A DNA stretch of 11,000 nucleotides, from assembly GCA_905221605.1 (NCBI GenBank), contig CAJNDS010002612.1, positions 427,626 to 438,625 of the forward strand, given 5' to 3'. Below the pieces are notes generated by a model. That model saw nothing but the letters and a program-made list of their open reading frames with translations. It made no database searches and had not been told where the DNA came from. Below, piece after piece: positions 1 to 8,130 of this stretch. The stretch's first letter is position 1; each line of letters starts with the position of its first letter. The position numbers were made by a program, and so were the translations under genes. The stretch comes from Symbiodinium natans (Eukaryota > Sar > Dinophyceae > Suessiales > Symbiodiniaceae).

Positions 1-500
1 GAGGATGATCCAGAAGTTGAAGAAGTTGAAGAACGCACACCTCATCATTGAGCACAGCCAAGAAGAGGCTGACAGCAGATGCTCAGTAGTCGAAAAATGA
101 ACCTTTGACCTTCTTGCAGCAATACATACCCAGGGACCTCAATAACCTTTGCAGTTGGGAGTGGAATATCATGTAAGGAACATTCCTTAATCAAGGCGCG
201 CTGGAGTCTCTTCGTAATCCCAAAGGATAGCCTTTCCTTCCTCAGGAAACAGGCCCAGATCCTCCCCACGCTAACGGGCCCATGGTCCCTGAGTTCAGGT
301 GGCACGGGTTCCACGGTTCGCCATGGAAAAGCTTCCGGGATATGTTGCCTCCCCAGAACCATCCAACACGCTGCGCGAGTCAGGGAATAAGCTTTAAGGG
401 GTTGTGTCCTAAACCCTGGCCCTAGACTCTATGTCAGCCCTAGGCCCAGATTGCCAGCAATCCAAGATGGGGGTTTCCGAAGATAGGTGACCCTCTGGAG
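1..500. other. 5' stretch with no supported gene
   Basis: I see no recognisable gene here. An open + strand stretch at 2-100 starts inside the window and is rich in Lys, Glu and Leu, so it could be the end of an exon cut by the window edge, but it has no recognisable motif. A 105-codon open frame on the - strand (362 to 45) matches no family I know, and nothing else supports it. Sequence from about 400 to 500 drifts towards degenerate CCCTAAA-like words before the clean tract that follows. It may be intron or upstream sequence of the LRR gene. Confidence 0.4.
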
Positions 501-553
501 CCCTAAACTCTAAACCCTAAACCCTAAACCCTAAACCCTAAACCCTAAACCCT
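501..553. repeat. telomere-like CCCTAAA tract inside LRR gene region
   Basis: About seven tandem 7-base CCCTAAA units, the second altered to CTCTAAA. The tract stops 8 bases before the AG that precedes the first LRR-coding exon. It therefore sits where the end of an intron, including any pyrimidine tract, would be. The unit is the Arabidopsis-type telomere repeat, also reported for dinoflagellates. Because genes lie downstream and the orientation varies across the window, this is an interstitial tract and not a chromosome end. Confidence 0.9.
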
Positions 554-561
554 GGTGACAG

Positions 562-3254
562 GCAGAGGTGGCCCTGGCCTTCCGTGCTTTGGGCTTGGAC
601 AGCGCCGTCTACTCTGTGAGCATCAAGCATGCGTGTCCACCGCAGCTTGCGGAGGCCTCATCCACAGGTGGTACGTTCCCTGAGTTTGGGTTTTTCGGGA
701 ACCCGGCCCCTAGATTTCGGTAGCATAAAAGTGTCCATGATTTAGAGAATTGTGCAGGTTGTGAGGTCTGCCTGAACGGCGAGCAGGGTATCTTCCTCCG
801 CTTGCCGTCATGTTTGCTGGCAGTGTAATGTTTGCTGGCAGGTGCTGGCAGCAAGCCTGCATTCCAACAGTTCATTGCAAGAACTGGAGATCGCACATCG
901 CTGCTTGGCTCTAATGGGGGTCGCCACCGTCGCCCTGTTCGCAACGTGTCCACACCACTAGCCTCGTTCCAGAGTTTCGGTTGGCTGGGATTTCGAGACT
1001 ATACTGTGCGTAATCGTGCAATTTTGTGGACAAGACTGAGTTTAGGGTCTAGGGTTTTGGGTTGTTACAAGCTCCTTTTCCGTCTCTGACTGCGTTTCGC
1101 TATTGTTGTTTGCTTGGTTGGTTCTCTTATGGGTCAAAGCCTCTCCAGCCCGTCTGCCCCGCAGGCAAATTCGGCAGCGCGTCAGTGGAAGCTCTTGTGC
1201 CTGGAGTCGGCAGGCACGCAGGTCTGTGGCACCTGAATCTTTACGGCAGCAGCCTCTTGGATGCAATTTCATGCAGGACCTCAATCGACCTTGTGTGTGT
1301 GTGTGTGACCAAGCACAGACAATCCTCGTGGATTCTTGACCTGTTGGTGGTGGATGTCAGCTTCGTCTTGTCAAGTTTTGGATCGGCTATGACAGCTTTG
1401 ACAGCTATAACTCCAATTCGGCTCGCCTCAATGCCAGCCTGGTAGGACATGTCACATGGTACCGCATCTCTCTCGGAGGCAGCTTTCTGCTCAGGGCATT
1501 AATAATCCCCTCCCCCTAAAACCCCCCCCGGCTAGCCCCAAATATAAAACAATACTCCCCCCCCATATACGATAATATATACCTCTAATGGGGAGCATCT
1601 AATATTAGGGCGTAGGGGGGGAAGGGATTCATTGCCCCGGCAGAAGCCATCGAGGTATCGGCCCTGGTGGCGCAGCATCCCTCCTGGGCGGTCTCAGAGT
1701 GTCGACCACGTTGATGTGGCTCAATCTGCGGGGCAACAAGAAACTTGCCTATACAGATTTGGACATGAAAAAAGTTTGTCTTACGGTTACTGGTGAGTGC
1801 ATATAGGGCCCCTTTTAAATTTTGGTGAGTGTATGTCATTTGTGTCGTATTGGGGATGCAAGTAAATAAACCATACTTGACATGGGTCACAGGTCGAAGT
1901 CCTTGGGTCGGAGGGCCGCGTTTCCGAGTCTGACTTCCGTCACAGCTGCATAAGAGGCATCCCTCATTCACGGAGCACATTTCTACTGAAATTGGTTTTG
2001 CGCACTATGGGGGTTACCCTTTTTGGGGGGTCCCTTTCAGGGGATTCTGTTCTATTTGGGGTATAAGGGGATACTATTCTATTTGGGGTAGAAATGGGGT
2101 ACCCCTATCTTGGGAAAGGCCCATATAATTGTGGTGCGTCACCTTTTTGATTGTGGAGATCATCTCGCTAGTCTTGCTGGCACGATTGAGGCTCAGATTT
2201 GGGCTCAGATTGCAAGGCAAAGCGCGTAGACCAAGTGACGCAAACAAGTCCCTGCAATCCAAAAGCCTTCAACCCCCAAACATCGAGACCCCAAAGGATC
2301 GGAGCATCTGGAGCGCTGGCTTTCGCAGAGCTCCTGAAGGCCAGGGCTCTCCAGTTTCCGATCTCTCAGGAGGGTGGGAGGGCATGGGAGACTGAATAGA
2401 GCTTCCACGACTGGAGCACACTGCAGGTTACATAGAGGCCTCATTATCACCCACTTAGCACCGGTAACTAGGGTTGGGCGGCTTGCCTAAGACGAGATGT
2501 TCTTGGCTTTGCAGCAAGCATGGCATTGCAAAGGAGTTTGCATGCTGGAAACCTGCCCTGACCCACTGTTGCTGCAGGTCAACAGATCTTTGCAAAAAGT
2601 GTGGTTGGGCGGCAATGATATTCAAGATGCTGGAGCGCGAGCAATCAGTGCGGCCTTACCCTCAAATTCGACGCTCTTGCACCTCTTCCTTGGCGGAAAT
2701 GCCATTGAGGATGCAGGAGCTCTTGCTTTAGCCAATGCGCTGCACCAGAACACCAGTATTCAGGTCGTAAACTTGTGCAATAACCGCTACAGCCAGAAGG
2801 GCAGTCAGGCGCTCGCAGGCGTTCCGCGCCGTGTCAATGTAAGCCGTGATGCCAGGAACTGATCTGACCGTGCGATGGCCATCTCCCTCATTCCTTACTA
2901 CTTATTGACCCATTCTGCAAGTTTCTGCAAACTCGCAACCCTAACCAGTCAGGGTTCAACGTTTGGAGTGTAGCAGTGTAGAAGTCTAAAGATGTAAAGC
3001 GGAGCAGACGTCCAGATCTATCTCATGGCACTGGTTCGTGCCCGAGTGGGGCTCAGGTCTTGGCATGGCCTGCAATCCGTATTCCGTGCATGCGTCTGTG
3101 CCATATGATCTTGCGCGCAGGTGTCGATGCCCCTGCTTACAGCCAGCAGTCACCCCAGGGCGGCAGTCAAACCCAACTACAGAGCCCAGGATTCTTAAAA
3201 GCCGCCCAGCACATCGCAACACAGCTTCGTTTGCCATCGTCTGTGCCTGGATGA
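562..3254 (+). CDS. leucine-rich repeat protein (ribonuclease-inhibitor/NLRC3-like type), 3' part of a multi-exon gene
   Basis: Proposed exons: 562-631, 1165-1253, about 1405-1481, 1655-1739, 2297-2339, 2578-2818 and 3121-3254 (stop TGA 3252-3254). The translations show the 28-residue LRR pattern I-x3-GA-x-AL-x3-L-x5-L-x2-L-x-L-x2-N. The clearest are WLNLRGN (about 1717-1737), VWLGGNDIQDAGARAISAAL and HLFLGGNAIEDAGALALANAL (2578-2760). Joining exons 1655-1739, 2297-2339 and 2578 onwards gives repeats of exactly 28 residues, which supports those junctions. The last exon adds a Gln/Ser/Pro-rich tail ending in LPSSVPG. Such repeats form a curved scaffold for protein binding; the partner is unknown. 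The 5' end and start codon were not found and may lie upstream of the window. Exon 1405-1481 fits the repeat less well (26-27 residues), and its edges are uncertain. Early exons are diverged, so a decaying copy is possible. LRR identity is secure; the full exon chain is inferred. Confidence 0.7.
1287..1308. repeat. (GT)n microsatellite
   Basis: A short GT dinucleotide run within the proposed intron between LRR exons 1165-1253 and 1405-1481. No function is implied. Confidence 0.85.
1496..1635. mobile_element. foldback (terminal inverted repeat) element filling an LRR intron; introner-like
   Basis: The outer 21 bases at 1496-1516 (GCATTAATAATCCCC...) are an imperfect inverted repeat of 1615-1635 (reverse complement GCAATGAATCCCTT...), and the match weakens inwards. 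The core is AT-rich between C-rich and G-rich arms, with a second inner pairing (CTCCCC near 1555 against GGGGAG near 1590). The element occupies nearly all of the about 173-bp intron between two LRR exons. The word GGCAG lies on both sides (1478-1482 and 1639-1643) and could be a target-site duplication. Introners with terminal inverted repeats are known from dinoflagellates; assigning this element to them is inference. It has no coding capacity. Confidence 0.5.
2040..2093. repeat. two-copy 27-bp G-rich tandem repeat in LRR intron
   Basis: Two 27-base copies (2040-2066 and 2067-2093) beginning GGGGAT and containing TTCTATTTGGGGTA differ at three positions. They are followed by a perfect 10-base palindrome GGGGTACCCC at 2096-2105. 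All lie in the 557-bp intron 1740-2296. Several other GGGG runs lie nearby (2008-2040). Confidence 0.85.
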
Positions 3255-3386
3255 CTCCTTCATGTGCATCGGGCGTACAGAACGCACGGCCGCAAGACGG
3301 CTACCGGTCTTCAGTGCTGACAAAGCACAGCAGTGACAGAAGGTGCAGGCTCATCTGTGTAGTTGAGGAGCACTCACTTTCGCCTG

Positions 3387-3487
3387 AACCCTAAACCCTA
3401 AACAGGCCCTACACCCTAAACCCTAAATCCTAAACCCTAATCCCTAAACCCTAAACTCTAAACCCTAAACCCTAAACCCTAAACCCC
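3387..3487. repeat. telomere-like CCCTAAA tract downstream of LRR gene
   Basis: About 100 bases of CCCTAAA units with interruptions (CAGGCCCTACA, CCCTAAT, CTCTAAA). It starts about 130 bases after the proposed LRR stop codon and ends at a CACAG that could be an intron acceptor for the exon-like stretch that follows. Confidence 0.9.
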
Positions 3488-3493
3488 GCACAG

Positions 3494-3569
3494 ATTACAT
3501 ACTCGTCATGGCAGTCTGGCCCTTCTCATCGCCCAAGTTCCGAATTCGAAGATGGCACGCCGACTTTTC
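3494..3569 (+). CDS. possible short exon, perhaps the 5' exon of the methyltransferase gene
   Basis: After a CACAG at the end of the CCCTAAA tract, one frame reads YILVMAVWPFSSPKFRIRRW and continues to a TTTTCAG at about 3563-3569. The composition is unlike the repeats around it, and the stretch is basic and aromatic. If translation starts at its internal ATG (3509), it could be an N-terminal extension, possibly a targeting sequence, spliced into the methyltransferase upstream of 3739. The degenerate CCCTAAA stretch at 3604-3652 would then lie in the intron. It could equally be the end of another gene or a chance open stretch. I do not recognise the sequence. Confidence 0.25.
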
Positions 3570-3603
3570 AGGGGGAGAACAAAAAAGGCCGCGTACCTTC
3601 CGC

Positions 3604-3652
3604 AACCCTAAATCTCCCTAAACCGTAAACTCCTAAACTCCCTAAACCTGAA
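3604..3652. repeat. degenerate telomere-like repeats upstream of methyltransferase
   Basis: CCCTAAA-type words broken by single-base changes (CCCTAAATCT, CCGTAAACT, CCTAAACTC, CCTAAACCTG), ending about 85 bases before the methyltransferase ATG. Confidence 0.75.
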
Positions 3653-3738
3653 CATGTCGATTCGGCGCAGTGCTAGGGATTGAAGCATCTTGAGTTCAAG
3701 GTGATCCTTTGAGGCTCAGGCGCAGTGTAGGGCTCACG

Positions 3739-4462
3739 ATGGACCCCGCCACTCGTTCCCATCTGCAGCAGTTCTACGATGAAGATGCGCAGAAACGGAA
3801 GCTGCGAGACGTTGAAGACTGGAAGGTGCAAGCCAGGGCAGCATTCGCTTCCGAAATCGCCACGCGCCGTGGGTCAGGTGAGGGCTCCTATCGCCTGCTT
3901 GAGCTGGGCTCTGGCACAGGGAGAGATGCGCAGTTTTGGTGCCAGCAGTCAATGGAGGTGATTTGCTTGGACTTGTCACCGGAGATGGTAAAACTATGCC
4001 AGGAGAAAGGGCTTTCTGCTCGCGTGTGCGACTTCACGCAGATCTTGCCCATTGAAGATTCTAGTGTGGACGCGGTGTATTCCATGAACAGCTTGCTACA
4101 TGTGCCCAAAAATCTGATTCCGAACGTGCTGAGGGAAGTGCAGCGTGTGTTGAAGAAAGACGGTGTCTTCTATTGTGGGGTGTATGGCGGTCGCGATTTC
4201 GAGGGTCCTATGCCTGATGACCCTTCTGGCCAGAATCGGTTTTTTGCGCTGTACACCGATGAGGGCCTGAAGACGATGCTCTCTGAGTTTCATACCTGCA
4301 GTTGAGACCCTGGCAGGTGGGGTAGACGAGTTGTATCTTGTTGCTTATATGTTCCGACTCGCTGTGAGAATCAGGTTCTTTGGCGTCATCAGCTTTGCGA
4401 GCCTGGATCTAGAAAATGGGCGCTACAAGTTCCAGTCAGCAGTGCTTACATCCTCGAGGTGA
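3739..4462 (+). CDS. class I SAM-dependent methyltransferase
   Basis: Two exons, 3739-4301 and 4375-4462, give about 216 residues, a usual size for a stand-alone Rossmann-fold methyltransferase. Motif I is LLELGSGTGRD (residues 53-63). The acidic residue that binds the SAM ribose is Asp78 in CLDLSPEM. Asp98 (VCDF) is the adenine-contact position, and motif IV is the DAVYSMNSLLHVP stretch (111-123). Motif V/VI surrounds LREVQRVLKKDGVFY. It should transfer a methyl group from SAM, but the substrate is not deducible. The first exon runs into a stop at 4303. A second in-frame block at 4376-4462 (FFGVISFASLDLENGRYKFQ, ending TSSR) restores the usual final strand, so a 73-bp intron is proposed. An AG is repeated at both junctions, so the exact cut is ambiguous. 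ATG 3739 is the first clear start, but an upstream exon is possible. Family assignment is firm. Confidence 0.85.
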
Positions 4463-4792
4463 AAGCTCCTTCTCACCCCCACACTGTACAGCTCATGCGG
4501 GGAGCGTACGTGCTGTGGCTGCAAGAGAGGAGGACCTCCGCGTCGCTGATTGCCCCAAAGTTCGATGTCCTGTAGGAGATTGCAGGAGGCTGGATGGCGC
4601 CCATCTGCCGGAAAAAAGGGCCGTTGCTGCTTCGCTAGTACTGGATAGCAACTTGTAGCAAGTTTCAAGACTGCCGAGTGCTTGAGTTACGCAGCGTGAG
4701 AAGTGGTTTGTCTGCTGTGTCGAGCACTCGCCTGTTTGTACCCGGGATAGGTATAGCGAAGGAGCGCTGTAAGTACCCAGCATCTATCCGCC
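4463..4792. other. methyltransferase-HIT intergenic spacer
   Basis: This 330-bp spacer has no exon-like frame or repeat tract that I can support. It must hold the 3' end of the methyltransferase transcript and the 5' end of the next gene. If the HIT mRNA receives a trans-spliced leader, as is known in dinoflagellates, the nearest acceptor AG before its ATG is in TACCCAG at about 4773-4779. Confidence 0.6.
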
Positions 4793-5890
4793 ATGGATGT
4801 TAGTGGCACGCGCCATGTCACGTCCCAGCCGTCGGGAGAGATGGCAGCCAAGAGGCCACGATTCACTTCCGGGCCGAGTCCAAGATCGTCTGTAAGGGCC
4901 GTTCAGGCGGCGGGCGGAACCCTTGCACAGCCCTTGCGCATCTCTGACTCAGACCGCAACCTTCTGGGATCACTGTTAACGACAGGCCTTTGCGCGCACA
5001 AGGAGTGTGCGTTCCATTGTGTGCAGAAGCCTTTGTTCATGAGTGGCGAGTTCTGCTGGATTCCAGCGCTGGGTGGAGACATCGGGTATGGTCTTCTATT
5101 GACAAGGACTCACCACCATTCCTTTGCGGACTACTATCGCTCACGAACCTCGCTCTCGGAAGGTGCTGCGTGGATTGAGGCTTGCAGGCTGCTGACGCAG
5201 CAAGCTTTAGGAATGCGGGCGATCGTGGCTGAACATGGAGGAGCCGCGGGTGATGAAAAGGGATGCTCATGCGCGCCCTGGTTGCAAGCTTCTGCGTGGG
5301 AAGTCCTTGTGCTTAGTTCTTCATGGATGTGACAGGTAGAAAAAAGCTGTTGTCTACTGTGCCTCATAGCACGTCCTCTGCCAAGGTAAACCATGCGCAC
5401 CTCCATATTTTCCCTGTAGACTTGCCAGATGTGGAGAGCGTCGAAGACCGCGTTCTAGGCTATTTCGTCAAGAACGCCGGGCAGCCTGACGTCATCTTGA
5501 AGTCCTGGGGACTTGTCATCGCTACCTCGCTGTGCCTACAACGCGCTGTCTTTCGAGTCAGGGAGGGTGCTGGTTTGGACGGATGCTGCAAAGGTCAAGG
5601 GCCTGCCCTCGCAATTTGTCCGGCGAGCTCTGACTGACGCACAGGGAAGGCCCTTGCAGGAGTATGACTGGCGGGCTTTTCCCAAGCTTGTCAACCACAT
5701 GAAGACGGCCGAAATGCTACGATGGGCTGGACCACTTGTGGAGCGGACCGCCAGAGTCTTGCAGTCTAGGGAGAGCGCGACGACATGTCAAATTCATCAT
5801 CCCCAAACGGCGCTGCCCTCTGGCTTTGCCCTGAGTTCTCCTCCACATGATCCCACCCAGGCAGGAGGTGTTGTGTTAAGACCAGTTTAG
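4793..5890 (+). CDS. HIT (histidine triad) family protein with apparent +1 frameshift
   Basis: Two exons, 4793-5272 and 5386-5890, encode about 327 residues if one extra base near 5507-5510 is disregarded. The ATG has a strong context (CCGCCATGG). Exon 1 holds a disordered N-terminus, then a HIT core with GYGLLLTRTHHHSFADYY and EHGGAAGDEKGCS. Exon 2 opens with the catalytic triad motif HAHLHIFP (His163, 165, 167). HIT proteins are nucleotide hydrolases or transferases whose central His is the nucleophile; the substrate here is unknown. After KSW (5506-5508) the frame is lost. The next frame continues the family C-terminus (LSSLPRCAYNAL, then GLPSQFVRRAL and YDWRAFPKLVNHMKTAEML) to a stop at 5888-5890. 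A four-G run marks the slip, so an assembly error, programmed slippage or gene decay are all possible. The 113-bp intron (5273-5385) is GC-AG. Family assignment is confident; intactness is open. Confidence 0.8.
5273..5385 (+). other. GC-AG intron in HIT gene
   Basis: The exon codons GGA TGC TCA TGC end directly before GCGCCC. The intron ends CCAAG before GTA AAC CAT. Joining gives GCSC-VNHAHLH, which matches the usual GCS-(x)-x-HAHLH run of HIT proteins without gap. The intron contains in-frame stops for exon 1's frame (TGA at 5330), so it must be removed. Confidence 0.75.
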
Positions 5891-6086
5891 ATGGTAGATC
5901 TGCTGAGAAGAACACATGCGGAAGTTGATCTAACCTTGTGGGCTCCTTTGTTTCCAACAATCCTTTCTGCTCAAATGCAGTCCAGCTGTGTGTTGTTTAG
6001 GGTAGTTACCGCACGGGGGCCCTCATTTAGATCAAGCCGGGACCTAGCCGCCTCAATCTGGGTACAGAGTGCGCAGAGCTGACTGA

Positions 6087-7539
6087 ATGCCAGCCCAAAC
6101 CTTGCAGGTGCCCGTGGCAGATAGCCCAGTCTACCTGGATGGAAATGCGACAACACCCATCGATCCCCAAGTGGTGCAGTCTATGGCGGCCTACGACCAA
6201 CGCAGCCCCGGCAATCCCAGCTCCGCGCATGTTCACGGTGCCCGTGCTGAGACGGCGCTGAGGGCTGCGAGGGGTGAGGCGGGCGCTGTTGAAAGGGTGT
6301 GGATGAAGGGGCTCAACTTCCGAGGTTTCGGGCCGATAAACACCCAAGTCTGTGGGGTTTAGGAAGGTGTTTGGGGATGGTTGGGATCCTTGAACCTCTG
6401 CTTGAGCTGAGGTGGCGCAGCTGGTTGGAGCAGATCCATCTCAGGTCATCTTTATGTCGGGAGCCACGGAGGCCAACAACCAAGTGTTTCACGCCATCTC
6501 ATCCAAGACGGGGAAGCAGACCGCCAAGCCCCATCTCATCACATCTTGCATTGAGCACAAGAGTGTTCTGGATGCGTGCTGCCGGCTGCAAGAGACGCTG
6601 GGCTGGGACGTCACGTACCTTCCAGTGGGTTCAGATGGCGTTGTCCGTGTACAGGCGCTCGAAGAGGCGCTGCGTCCGGAAACCCTTCTGGTGTCCATCA
6701 TGCTGGTCAACAACGAGATTGGCACGCGACAGCCTGTGTGGCAGATTGGCCGGATTTGCAAGGATAGGGGTGTCCTGTTCCATGTGGATGCAGCCCAAGC
6801 TGTTGGCAAAGTCCACATCGACATGAGGCAGCTGCAGGCTGATGCTTTGTCAGTCTCCGCCCACAAGTTCCATGGGCCAAAAGGCATCGGCGCCTTGATC
6901 GTGTCTCCACACATGGAGCAGCTCATCAGGCAGACTCCGCTCCTGGTCGGTGGAGGCCAGGAGCGCGGCCTGCGCAGTGGCACGGTGCCAGTCCCCCTAG
7001 CCGTGGGCTTCGGGAGAGCTTCGCAGCTTGCTCGCGAGCAGCTCCTGCACTCTCTGGCAGATGCTGGAGAATTGGGCAAGAAGTTCTTCCATGGCATCAA
7101 GAAAGAGCTCGAGCAAGGGGTTGCCGAAATTTGCCTCAATGGCTCATATGAGGAACGAGTTTGGTCCAACGTCTCTGTTCGCATTCGTGGTATCGATGGC
7201 GGAGAGTTGCTTCAGCAGATTCTTCCGCGCGTGTCTTGCTCCAGCTCTTCGGCGTGCAGCTTGACGCAAACAGTGGATAAGGACCGGCGTTCACCCCCGA
7301 ATTTTGCTCTGGCAGCTGAAGCTGATGCTCCTGTTGATGTCTTGACCTTTCTTGACTTGTAGCACAATAGTTAAGGCAATGGAGCTTTTCATGGGTCGCA
7401 CGTCTTGGAAGCCATTGGCGTGGATACGTCCCGCAATGCCGTGCTCCGATTTGGGCTTACGAGAATGACAACAGGCGCAGAAGTGGAGATTGCCATTGAA
7501 TCAGTGGTGGCCTCGATCAAAAAGCTTCGCCAACTATGA
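6087..7539 (+). CDS. cysteine desulfurase, IscS/NifS type (class V PLP aminotransferase fold, group I)
   Basis: Three exons, 6087-6278, 6412-7258 and 7376-7539, join in frame to 400 residues, about the length of bacterial IscS/NifS. The enzyme removes sulfur from L-cysteine as a persulfide, giving alanine and supplying Fe-S cluster assembly and tRNA thiolation. Visible sites: YLDGNATTPID (16-26), SGATEANN (80-87), His113 in CIEHKS stacking on the cofactor, NNEIGT, HVDAAQAVGK with Asp190 and Gln193, the PLP lysine Lys216 in SAHKFHGPKG, RSGT, and the catalytic Cys346 in SSSSACS. The loop after that Cys is spliced to NGAFHGSHVLEAIG. ATG 6087 leaves only about 15 residues before the domain, so no targeting peptide is evident. 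TTGCAG just inside (6101-6106) could be an acceptor for an upstream targeting exon. It lies 196 bp after the HIT stop on the same strand. All catalytic residues are present, so it is probably active. Confidence 0.92.
6279..6411 (+). other. GC-AG intron 1 of cysteine desulfurase gene
   Basis: This 133-bp intron starts GCGGGC and ends GCTGAG before GTG. The exon before it ends GGTGAG, so GAG|G is present at both junctions. Joining reads ARGE-VAQLVGADP, the normal helix of this family. The upstream frame otherwise hits a stop at 6360. Confidence 0.8.
7259..7375 (+). other. GC-AG intron 2 of cysteine desulfurase gene, splitting the catalytic loop
   Basis: This 117-bp intron starts GCTTGAC and ends GTTAAG before GCAATGG. 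It interrupts the Ser codon immediately after the catalytic Cys346. Splicing gives SSSSACS-NGAFHGSHVLEA, the expected mobile loop. Unspliced reading ends at a TAG at 7360-7362 without the C-terminal domain. Confidence 0.75.
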
Positions 7540-8130
7540 AGCAGGTTAGGCAGGACGTTGGCAGGTGTAAGCGTAGCGCATTTGTGTTTGACTGTCCATC
7601 ACTTCAGGTAGTTACGCTTCACAAGGCCATTGATTGCAAGTTGCAGACTTGGGTAGAGGTCTGCCGTCCTCGGCTACAGAGGATCCGTAGCAGCCTTTGC
7701 ATGGCAAGAATTCAAACGCCGCGGGGTACAACAGCCATCGGCAATAACTTACTTCAATGCCGCAAGTGTCTCTGCATGTGCAATTCAGCTGATTTGCTTA
7801 CCAGCGGACCCAAGCACACATTCCACGCGGTGCTTAGAAGTACCCATGAGCATATGGGCCTTTGTCAATAGTGGATGCATCGCCAGTGTTTCAATGGAGC
7901 GCAGGGGGACAAAACATATGCCGGTGCTAAACGTTGGAGCAGCTCACTTGATAGCTTGATTATCTCTGAGCTTGCTGGAAACTTTGGTGCCTCAAGCCGG
8001 AAATGTGTAGTCTGTAGCACTGGGTGGCAGAAACCAACTCAGGCCCGGTTCAGGGTTTCTAGAGGCGTTAGAGTCGTCTTCCTCAGGAAGCATGCAAGAT
8101 GAGGGAGGGTAGGCGGGTAGGCGGTTTCAG
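7540..8130. other. stretch with no recognised gene
   Basis: Following the cysteine desulfurase stop there are two moderately long open frames (7536-7871 and 7875-8102), but their translations show no domain and are not bounded like exons. There are no repeats apart from a few scattered words. It is probably 3' untranslated and intergenic sequence, or the 5' part of the gene suggested by the exons after 8131. Confidence 0.5.

Noticed and set aside
45-362. 105-codon - strand open frame
   Set aside because: It has no recognisable domain, no supporting context, and all confident genes are on the other strand. Left as an unsupported possibility.
3700-3720. Possible relict of the dinoflagellate spliced leader (TTTGAGGCTCAGG resembling TTTTGGCTCAAG)
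   Set aside because: Too many mismatches and too short. It cannot be told from chance, and the methyltransferase keeps an intron, which argues against a retrocopy.
6489-7184. 231-codon open frame on the - strand
   Set aside because: It is the exact antisense of the central cysteine desulfurase exon, kept open by that exon's codon bias; the + strand product has all catalytic motifs.
7536-8102. Two consecutive + strand open frames after the desulfurase
   Set aside because: Their composition and residues show no domain, and they are not delimited by exon-like signals.
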